This document shows, one piece after another, positions 24,973 through 31,061 of a DNA stretch of 31,061 nucleotides (positions within the stretch are counted from its first letter, which is position 1; each line of letters starts with the position of its first letter). Source of the stretch: Rhizobium leguminosarum (GTDB taxonomy: Bacteria > Pseudomonadota > Alphaproteobacteria > Rhizobiales > Rhizobiaceae); assembly GCF_001652265.1 (NCBI RefSeq), contig NZ_LWBS01000437.1, positions 1-31,061 on the forward strand. The letters are read 5' to 3'. The notes under the pieces are model-generated. The model did not search any database. It was not told where the DNA came from and saw nothing but the letters and a program-made list of their open reading frames with translations. A program made the translations under genes and the position numbers.

Positions 24973-27900
24973 TCAGGCAATCTCGCGCAGGCGCTCGGCC
25001 ATTTGCAGGTCGACGGAGACGAGCTGGGAGACGCCCTGCTCCGCCATGGTGACGCCGAAGAGGCGGTTCATGCGGGCCATGGTGATCGGATTGTGGGTGA
25101 TGATGACGAAGCGGGTTTCGGTGGAGGCCGCCATTTCGTCCATCAGATTGCAGTAGCGCTCGACATTGTGGTCGTCGAGCGGCGCGTCCACTTCGTCGAG
25201 CACGCAGATCGGCGCCGGATTGGTGAGGAAGACGGCAAAGATCAGCGCCATTGCCGTCAGTGCCTGCTCGCCGCCGGATAGCAGCGTCATGGTCTGCGGC
25301 TTCTTGCCGGGCGGACGGGCGAGGATTTCGAGGCCGGCTTCCAGCGGATCGTCGGATTCGATCAGCTGCAGCTCGGCCGTGCCGCCACCGAACAGATGGG
25401 TGAACAGCCGCTGGAACTGGGCGTTGACGATGTCGAAGGCGGCAATCAGCCGTTCACGGCCTTCGCGGTTGAGGCTCTGGATGGCGCCGCGCAGCTTGCG
25501 GATCGCATCGATGACGTCGTCACGTTCCTTGATCAGCGCTTCGAGCTTTTCGCTCAGCTCCTTCTGCTCCTCGTCGGCGCGCAGGTTGACGGCGCCCAGC
25601 CGCTCGCGCTCGATCCTCAGGCGTTCCAACTCGCGTTCGACTTCGCGCGGATCGGGAAGCGCCTGCATAGTCGGGCGCCCGGTCAGCTGCAGCGCCTCGT
25701 GCGGGGCAACGTTCAGGACCTCGCGGATGCGGCCCTCGCTTTCCTGCCGCTTCTCGCGGGCGGAGACGAGGCGCTCCTCGGCGCGGCCGCGGCGTTCACG
25801 GCATTCGGCAAGTTCCGACAGTGCCGTCGTTGCCTTCTGGTCGGCCTCGCGCTGGATGCGTTCGGCCTCGGCCAGGAGGTCGCTCGCCTGGCGGCGCGCC
25901 TCCTCGACCTTCTGCAATTCGCTGAGCAAGGCGCGGCGCTTGTCGTCGAATTCATCCGGCGCCAGTTCGAGCTCGGCGGCCTCGTCGCGCGCCTCTTCCT
26001 CGCGCTCGCGCAGTGTCGCAACATGGTCTTCAGCACTTGCCGCCCGCTGGCGCCAGGTCTCGCGTTCCTGGCCGATCGCCATGATGCGGCGCTGGCGGGC
26101 CTCGTTTTCCCTCGCCAGGCTTTCATGGCGGGCGCGGCTTTCGGCCAGCGCGCCGCGATCGGTCGCAACTTCCGCCTGCTGGAACCGCAGCCGCTCGTCG
26201 ATATCAGTCAGATCGGGCGCGTCCTCCAGCTCGATGCGGGCATTCTCTTCCTGGATGGCGATCTCCTCCAGCTGCGACCGCAGCTGGCTTGAAGCCTCGC
26301 TGACGACATCGCGGCGGCGGATCAGATCACCGGAGGCACGCTCGGCGGAAACAAGCGCATCACGCGCCTCCGTGAGATGACGCGCCGACAGGCGGCTCAT
26401 GTCGCGCGCCTCGGCAAGCCGGCGTTCCTCGGCGCGGATCGCTTCGGCAGCGGCTGCCTGCCGTTCTTCGGCTTCGGCAAGCACGTCGCGGGCAAGGGCG
26501 GCTTCGCCTTCGAGCTCGGCCAGGCGGTTCTTCTGGGCAAGGCGCAGGGCCGCCGCACTCGGAGCGTCTGCACCGGTGACGTGGCCATCCCAGCGATAGA
26601 CCGCGCCCTCTTTGGTCACCAGCCGCTGGCCGGGCTTGAGCGCCGCCATCAGCGACTGCGCCTCCGCGTCCGCAACTAGGCCGATCTGGCGCAGGCGGCG
26701 GGTGAGTGCTGCCGGCGCACTTATATGGGCCAGCAGCGGCGCAACACCGGATGGAAGGGCGGGATCGCTGGAACCATCGCCATTGTCGGACCAATGGGCC
26801 GGCGCCTCGGCATCGAGCGGCGATTCCAGATCGTCGCCGAGGGCGGCACCGAGTGCGGTTTCGAAGCCGCGGTCGACCTTCAGCTCGTCGGCAACCGGCG
26901 GAAATTTGCCGGCCGCGGCACCGGCAGCGAGCATGCGGGAAATGGTGCGGGCCTCGGTTTCCAGCGCATTCAGGCTCGAACGGGCGTGCTCGACCGGGGC
27001 GCGCGACAGCGCTTCGGTCTGGCGGGCTGCGGCCAGCACCTGTTCGACCACCTGAACAGCGGCTTCCGCGTCGGCGACGGCGATTTCGCCGGCCTCGACG
27101 ATGGCGCGTTTCTCGTCGGGATCGGGCAGCCCGGCGATCTTCTCGCCGACGGCTGATAGTTCCTGGTTCGCCTCGTCCATCTGCCGTTCGAGGCGCATCC
27201 GCCGGTCAGCGAGATCGCGGATGGCGCGTTCCAGCTGGTTGCGGCCGGCAGCAGCCTCGGCGCGCTCGGCCGTCAGCTGGGTGAAGATGCGCTCGCTGTC
27301 GGCCAGTTTTGCCGCCGCGCCCTCGAAGGCCTCGCGGGTTTCCTCGGCATAACGGCCGGAATCGGCGAGGATTTCTGAAATCTCCGTCTCTTCGGCATCG
27401 AGCCTCGCCAGGATGACGGCATTGTCGGCCACCAGCCGCTGCTCGCGGCTTATATCCTCGGCAAGCTGGGCGAGACGACGGGTCAGCTCGTCACGGCGGC
27501 GCAGGATGCGGCCGGCATCTTCTTCCAGCTGGCTTCTGGCGATCTGCAGGCGCTGCAGGGCGGCAGCTGCGCGCGCCTCGCCCTCGCGCAGTTCCGGCAG
27601 TTTCAGACTGGCGATAGCCCGGTTCTTCGCCGCCTCCATCTGCATCTGCGCCTTTTCGGCAACGACGGAGGTCGCCTGGTTCAGCGCGCTGTCGGCCTCG
27701 GCCTCGGCTTCCTTGGCCTGCACCCAGCGGATATGCAGCAGCATCGCCTCGCGGGCGCGGATATCGGCAGACAGCGTCTTGAAGCGGTTTGCCTGGCGGG
27801 CCTGGCGCTTCAGGCTCTCGATCTGACTTTCGAGCTGCGAGGTGACGTCGTCGAGACGCTCGAGATTGCCTTCGGCGGCGCGCAGCCGCAGTTCGGCCTC

Positions 27901-28434
27901 GTGGCGGCGGGAATGCAGGCCTGAAATGCCGGCCGCCTCTTCGAGCAGCTGGCGGCGGGCCTGCGGCTTTGCCTGGATCAGCTCGCCGATACGCCCCTGG
28001 CCGACCATCGAGGGCGACCGCGCTCCTGTCGATGCGTCGGCAAACAGCAGTTGCACGTCCTTGGCGCGGCTTTCCTTGCCGTTGATGCGATAGAGCGAGC
28101 CCTGTTCACGCTCGATGCGGCGGGTGACCTGGATCTCGTCGCTGTCGTTGAAGGCGGCAGGCGCGGTGCGTTCGCCATTGTCGAGATAGAGCGCCACTTC
28201 GGCGGTGTTGCGCGCCGGGCGGTTTCCCGAGCCCGAAAAGATCACGTCGTCCATGCCGGAGGCGCGCATATTCTTGTAGGAATTTTCGCCCATCACCCAG
28301 CGCAGCGCCTCGACGAGGTTCGACTTGCCGCAGCCGTTCGGCCCGACAACGCCGGTCAGTCCCCGCTCGATGATGAATTCCGTCGGCTCGACGAAGGATT
28401 TGAAGCCGACCAGGCGCAGCTTGTTGAACTTCAT
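24973..28434 (-). CDS. smc: Chromosome segregation ATPase SMC
   Basis: A 1153-residue SMC protein, which dimerises and with ScpA/ScpB loops and compacts the chromosome. It has the Walker A motif GPNGCGKS at residues 31-38, a first coiled coil (about 170-500), a hinge (about 510-660: FETALGAALGDDLESPL, later GQRLVTKEGAVYRWDG), a second coiled coil (about 670-1000), the ABC signature LSGGEQALT near 1055 and Walker B VLDEVDAPLDD near 1080. The length is typical. The start ATG 28434 follows GGAG at eight bases. The upstream dsbA-like gene ends in its own terminator, so smc is likely transcribed separately. Opposite-strand ORFs are shadows. Confidence 0.97.
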   Translation of the reverse strand: MKFNKLRLVGFKSFVEPTEFIIERGLTGVVGPNGCGKSNLVEALRWVMGENSYKNMRASGMDDVIFSGSGNRPARNTAEVALYLDNGERTAPAAFNDSDEIQVTRRIEREQGSLYRINGKESRAKDVQLLFADASTGARSPSMVGQGRIGELIQAKPQARRQLLEEAAGISGLHSRRHEAELRLRAAEGNLERLDDVTSQLESQIESLKRQARQANRFKTLSADIRAREAMLLHIRWVQAKEAEAEADSALNQATSVVAEKAQMQMEAAKNRAIASLKLPELREGEARAAAALQRLQIARSQLEEDAGRILRRRDELTRRLAQLAEDISREQRLVADNAVILARLDAEETEISEILADSGRYAEETREAFEGAAAKLADSERIFTQLTAERAEAAAGRNQLERAIRDLADRRMRLERQMDEANQELSAVGEKIAGLPDPDEKRAIVEAGEIAVADAEAAVQVVEQVLAAARQTEALSRAPVEHARSSLNALETEARTISRMLAAGAAAGKFPPVADELKVDRGFETALGAALGDDLESPLDAEAPAHWSDNGDGSSDPALPSGVAPLLAHISAPAALTRRLRQIGLVADAEAQSLMAALKPGQRLVTKEGAVYRWDGHVTGADAPSAAALRLAQKNRLAELEGEAALARDVLAEAEERQAAAAEAIRAEERRLAEARDMSRLSARHLTEARDALVSAERASGDLIRRRDVVSEASSQLRSQLEEIAIQEENARIELEDAPDLTDIDERLRFQQAEVATDRGALAESRARHESLARENEARQRRIMAIGQERETWRQRAASAEDHVATLREREEEARDEAAELELAPDEFDDKRRALLSELQKVEEARRQASDLLAEAERIQREADQKATTALSELAECRERRGRAEERLVSAREKRQESEGRIREVLNVAPHEALQLTGRPTMQALPDPREVERELERLRIERERLGAVNLRADEEQKELSEKLEALIKERDDVIDAIRKLRGAIQSLNREGRERLIAAFDIVNAQFQRLFTHLFGGGTAELQLIESDDPLEAGLEILARPPGKKPQTMTLLSGGEQALTAMALIFAVFLTNPAPICVLDEVDAPLDDHNVERYCNLMDEMAASTETRFVIITHNPITMARMNRLFGVTMAEQGVSQLVSVDLQMAERLREIA

Positions 28435-28496
28435 GCAGCCGCTCCGCAGCGCAGTTCAGAACAGGCAGCCGCTCCGGGGCGCTCAGAGGACGTGGT

Positions 28497-28679
28497 ACCC
28501 CCCTCTGCCCTGCCGGGCATCTCCCCCACAAGGGGGGAGATCGGCAAGTGGCGAAGGCTTCCCCAAGCAAAGACCCCCTCACTCTGAGCAGTCGTGAAAG
28601 GCATCATGAAGGAGGAGACATCGCCCCCAGCTGATCTCCCCCCCTGTGGGGGAGATGTCCGGCAGGACAGAGGGGGGTA
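28497..28679. repeat. RIME-like palindromic element, copy E
   Basis: The left arm CTCTGCCCTGCCGGGCATCT and right arm GGGGGAGATGTCCGGCAGGA (with the TCCGGCAGGACAG variant) enclose a core with GGCTTCCCCAAGCAA. It lies in the gap between smc and the dsbA-like gene (28435-28749), upstream of the smc start, together with the dsbA terminator. The smc promoter must be within or near it. Confidence 0.85.
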
Positions 28680-28694
28680 TTCCCCACGCAGCCA

Positions 28695-28730
28695 CAAAAA
28701 AACGGGCGCACGGCTTTCGCCGTCGCCCGT
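28695..28730 (-). terminator. Terminator of the dsbA-like gene
   Basis: On the minus strand a hairpin ACGGGCGACGGC / GCCGTGCGCCCGT with a GAAA tetraloop and one mismatch is followed by a run of T residues. It starts 20 bases after the stop codon at 28750, a textbook position. Confidence 0.88.
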
Positions 28731-28749
28731 TCTATCGAAACGATCCGGT

Positions 28750-29526
28750 TCAGAGCAGGCTGTCGATGAGCTTCGACATGGTGTCAACCGGCATGTCTCC
28801 AGAGTAGCGCTTGCCATTGATGATGAAAGTCGGTGTGGCGTTGACGCCGAAATCCTTGGAACCTCTTTCCCGCGTGGCGTTCACTTCATCCAGAAGCTTC
28901 TGGTTCGTCAAGCATTTCGTGAAGCTATCCTCAGTAAATCCGGCAAGCTTCGACATCTGCAGCAGTGCGGCGCGGCCATCATCGGCGGCGGCCCAGACCT
29001 GCTGCTGCTTGAAGAGCATCGAAACCATCGGGAAATACTGTTCCGGCGTGCTCAACTGCTCCGGATTGGAAGAATTGCAGCGGGCGAGCATGAAGGCTGC
29101 GGCGGCGCGCGGGTCGAAGGGGAATTCGCGGATGATGAACTGCACCTTGCCGGCGTCGACGTATTTCTGCTTGATCGCGTCGAAGGTGGTGTTGTGGAAA
29201 TGGGCGCAATGCGGGCAGGTCATCGACATATATTCGACGATCTTGACCGGGGCGTCGGCCTTGCCGAGCGCCATTTCCGGCAGCGCGCCGGGCTTCAGCA
29301 CTTCGGTCATGTCGACATCGCCGTCGGACTGCGGCATTTCAGTCGCCGCCGTCGCGGCCGTCTGCATGGTGTCGACATTGGTGCCATCAGCCATGGTCTT
29401 GCCGGAGGACGAAGCATCGGCAGCGTCCTTGCTGTCGTTGCAGGCGACAAGCGCGACGGCAGCTGCGGCGATGGCGATACCGCTGAGCAGGCGGCGTTTC
29501 GTCAGTTGCATTTCGGACATCTGCAT
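28750..29526 (-). CDS. DsbA-family thioredoxin-fold lipoprotein
   Basis: A 258-residue exported thiol oxidoreductase. The N-terminus (KRRLLSGIAIAAAAVAL, then VAC) is a signal peptide with lipobox LVAC, so the protein should be membrane-anchored in the periplasm. A Ser/Thr/Ala-rich linker of about 60 residues leads to the thioredoxin/DsbA domain with the CPHC active site near residue 105 (MSMTCPHCAHFH) and the cis-Pro loop NATPTFIING near 230. It would introduce or exchange disulfides in exported proteins. The start ATG 29526 is chosen because GGGGAA lies just before it; ATG 29520 is also possible. The ORF upstream to 29670 is rejected. It has its own promoter and terminator. Confidence 0.9.
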   Translation of the reverse strand: MQMSEMQLTKRRLLSGIAIAAAAVALVACNDSKDAADASSSGKTMADGTNVDTMQTAATAATEMPQSDGDVDMTEVLKPGALPEMALGKADAPVKIVEYMSMTCPHCAHFHNTTFDAIKQKYVDAGKVQFIIREFPFDPRAAAAFMLARCNSSNPEQLSTPEQYFPMVSMLFKQQQVWAAADDGRAALLQMSKLAGFTEDSFTKCLTNQKLLDEVNATRERGSKDFGVNATPTFIINGKRYSGDMPVDTMSKLIDSLL

Positions 29527-29566
29527 GGATTCCCCATAACGAATGAGATTGATGGCATGACTGTGC

Positions 29567-29594
29567 GATATAACGGCTGGCGGCCACTCACAAG
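29567..29594 (-). promoter_or_regulatory. Probable promoter of the dsbA-like gene
   Basis: On the minus strand CTTGTG (29589-29594) and TATATC (29567-29572) are separated by 16 bases, close to the rhizobial sigma-70 form. The -10 box lies about 40 bases before the start codon. Confidence 0.5.
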
Positions 29595-29965
29595 GCACGG
29601 TTCGCCAACTTCCTTCAAAGAATTGTGACCGTGATGGGACCGATACCGTTGAAAGACATGCGTTCGCCATTTAATCGATCAAGTTCGCATCTCAACTGAC
29701 CGCTAGGCCAAGTTGCCAAGGCAATGGAGTGAGGCTCGCCGTTGACGAGCCAGCTTCAAGCATTATCGGTTGTTGGCAGATTCCATGCTTCCAATCTACA
29801 TCTCTCCACTTCCAACCTGCATAAGCCACGTCCGGAGGTGCATCGCTGCTATCTGGGCAACACCCGCTTCATAAGCTTGGCACAATTCGGTTTCAGTATC
29901 CGGTTTAAGGTTGCTTGAAATCGGAAAACCGCTTTTATGAACCGGCGCATGAAAGGAAGACTGCA
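29595..29965. other. Gene-free gap between dsbA-like and Fic genes
   Basis: This stretch separates two divergent genes. It holds a GGCTCG/CGAGCC hairpin at 29733-29751 and, before the Fic operon, an AT-richer part with CGGTTT and AAACCG words that could be an operator. I see no RNA gene, repeat element or protein gene here. Confidence 0.6.
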
Positions 29966-30148
29966 ATGAACGAACCGCTCAAAAATCTACTCGAAGCCGC
30001 GAGGAAGGTGCAGCCGTCGCCGCGTGAAATCGAAGTTCAGCGTCGCAGCTTCGCTTATGGGAATACGCATTTCGAAAACGAGATGATCACGCGCGAGATG
30101 ATTGATCGCGTGGCTGACGAGATGGCAGACAAACAGAAAAATGACTGA
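29966..30148 (+). CDS. Antitoxin of the Fic module
   Basis: A 60-residue protein encoded directly before fic, starting at ATG 29966 with AAAGGAAG as ribosome-binding site. The stretch RRSFAYGNTHFENEMITREM is typical of small partner proteins of Fic toxins. In known class I pairs an inhibitory helix with an (S/T)xxxE(G/N) motif blocks the ATP site of Fic. Here SFAYGN has the right spacing but Gly in place of Glu, while THFEN has the Glu-Asn at a shorter spacing, so the exact motif is not canonical. Its stop overlaps the fic start by eight bases. Confidence 0.75.
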   Translation: MNEPLKNLLEAARKVQPSPREIEVQRRSFAYGNTHFENEMITREMIDRVADEMADKQKND

Positions 30149-30812
30149 AGGCACCCGCCGACACAGCGTCGCTACGGAAGCGTATCTGATCAAGGACGAG
30201 AGGGAACGCGCCGAGGCGGAAGCCCGCAACGGCCTTCGCCAGTTTGATGCGGCGCGCGATATGATCATCGACGCCATAGACAAGGGTGCGAAGTGGAAGC
30301 TTCGGCCCTCTTTGCTGCTGGCGCTGCATCGCGAAGCTTTGCAGGGAATCAGTGCTTATGCCGGTAACTTCCGGCCGGCGGATGTGGCGATACAGGGAAG
30401 CGAACACAAGCCACTCGGTGCGCACCGTGTGCCCGAGTTGATCGAAGAGCTTTGCGACTACGTCAACGACAATTGGGACAAAACTCCCGTACATTTGGCA
30501 TCATACGTTATGTGGCGGCTGAATTGGATTCATCCCTTCAGCGACGGCAATGGCCGCACCTCCCGGATGGTGTCTTATGTCGTTCTATGCGTGAAACTTC
30601 AGTTGCCGCTGCCTGGCATCAGGACGATTCCTGATCAGATCGTCGACAACCGGAAGCCCTATTTCGACGCCCTCGAAGCGGCAGATCGAGCGGCCGAGCA
30701 TGGCGCCTACGATCTCTCGAAAATGGAAGAGTTGATCGAGGGAATGCTCGCCACGCAGCTCGCCAGCGTCATGGAAACGGCAACAGGAAAGCAATTCCTT
30801 TCGCACGAGTGA
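30141..30812 (+). CDS. Fic family AMP-transferase toxin
   Basis: A 223-residue Fic-domain protein. The catalytic motif HPFSDGNGRTSR is at about residues 130-141 and fully matches HPFx(D/E)GNGRxxR, with the catalytic His, so it should transfer AMP (or another nucleotide part) from ATP to a target protein. The N-terminal helix part (ERERAEAEARNGLRQFDAA) has no complete inhibitory motif of its own, in line with a separate antitoxin. ATG 30141 overlaps the antitoxin stop, suggesting coupled translation; the ORF to 30102 is less likely. Known toxic members modify DNA gyrase or other proteins; the target here is unknown. Confidence 0.92.
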   Translation: MTEGTRRHSVATEAYLIKDERERAEAEARNGLRQFDAARDMIIDAIDKGAKWKLRPSLLLALHREALQGISAYAGNFRPADVAIQGSEHKPLGAHRVPELIEELCDYVNDNWDKTPVHLASYVMWRLNWIHPFSDGNGRTSRMVSYVVLCVKLQLPLPGIRTIPDQIVDNRKPYFDALEAADRAAEHGAYDLSKMEELIEGMLATQLASVMETATGKQFLSHE

Positions 30813-30854
30813 CGTTTTCCGCGTTGCACCAAGGTGCATCTCCCGATTCGGCCA

Positions 30855-30903
30855 ATGCATGTCGTCCGGAAGTGTGCAGCGGTCCCGAGATAACGGCATG
30901 CAT
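30855..30903. repeat. Palindromic repeat related to the bipartite family
   Basis: An inverted repeat ATGCATG ... GGCATGCAT encloses GGAAGTGTGCAGCGGTCCC. The AAGTGTG-AGCGGT core is shared with the first palindrome of the elements at 19318 and 21349. It lies just after the fic gene. The rest of 30813-31018 shows no gene. Confidence 0.6.
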
Positions 30904-31018
30904 AAAAACAAACAGCCCTATAGGCGCCACTAGCGTAAGCGGCAAGGAGACCCCATCTGGCGTGGATGATGCTGGGCGGAGTATTCCGGACATACGACTT
31001 CTCTGAGTGTGAGGATCT

Positions 31019-31061
31019 ATGTCTAGGCCTGCGGCTAGCCTTGGATTGATGCGGATGATCG
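31019..31061 (+). CDS. Possible start of a gene running off the right edge
   Basis: An open frame MSRPAASLGLMRMI begins at ATG 31019, with GAGG four bases upstream, and continues to the window end. The piece is too short to assign a family, and a real gene here is only a possibility. Confidence 0.3.
   Translation, partial: MSRPAASLGLMRMI

Noticed and set aside
28750..29670. Long form of the dsbA-like gene starting at 29670
   Set aside because: The extra 48 residues precede a clear signal peptide and cross the likely promoter at 29567-29594.
30809..31006. 65-codon plus-strand ORF after fic
   Set aside because: It crosses a palindromic repeat, has no ribosome-binding site and no family resemblance.

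Overview
The window looks like a chromosomal segment of a Rhizobium species, probably in the R. etli / R. leguminosarum group. The basis is a GC-rich genome, rhizobial proteins (a PPDK, DUF982, DUF1499, an LplT-PlsC-Aas fusion) and the dense rhizobial intergenic palindromic repeats. The species call is an inference from gene content and repeat style, because no database search was possible.

Layout. 1-372: the 5' end of a group II intron (minus strand, running off the left edge), sitting just behind the terminator of a tRNA-Pro gene. 635-4281: a lipoprotein gene, then a block with a DUF982 gene, dinB (DNA polymerase IV) and a small conserved gene. This block is bracketed by two direct copies of the lipoprotein-3'-end / aas-3'-end junction. 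4282-9504: a membrane-maintenance module made of a three-domain lysophospholipid transporter/acyltransferase, a YiaA-type membrane protein and a PspA protein, with a divergent TetR regulator. Three 13-bp palindromes lie between pspA and tetR. 9505-12140: repeat clusters surrounding a hipBA toxin-antitoxin pair. 12182-12961: an SDR oxidoreductase. 13097-14424: an AT-richer islet with a tRNA-Ser fragment, a HEPN/MNT toxin-antitoxin-like pair and a tRNA-Gln.

14584-17705: a tight operon-like run of metallo-beta-lactamase-fold hydrolase, DCC-family thiol protein and saccharopine-dehydrogenase-like/DUF4166 protein. 18342-21248: a DUF1499 membrane protein and four small poorly characterised genes, partly enclosed by an inverted pair of bipartite palindromic repeats. 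21397-24105: ppdK (pyruvate phosphate dikinase), whose stop codon lies in one of those repeats. 24973-28434: smc (chromosome condensation ATPase). 28750-29526: a DsbA-like lipoprotein with its own promoter and terminator. 29966-30812: a Fic toxin with a small overlapping antitoxin gene. 31019 onward: a possible start of a gene leaving the window.

Housekeeping genes (smc, ppdK, dinB, dsbA-like, tRNAs) alternate with accessory modules. Three toxin-antitoxin-type pairs of unrelated chemistry (HipA kinase, HEPN/MNT, Fic AMP-transferase) lie within 21 kb. At least five families of palindromic repeats fill nearly every long intergenic gap. The strongest unusual signals are the duplicated flanks around the dinB block, the triple operator of the TetR/PspA module, the regularly spaced hipBA operators, the same-frame MNT-TGA-HEPN arrangement, and the intron placed behind a tRNA terminator. 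I did not find a clearly new multi-gene system; the TetR-controlled PspA/YiaA/Aas module is the best candidate for a coherent, under-described unit.
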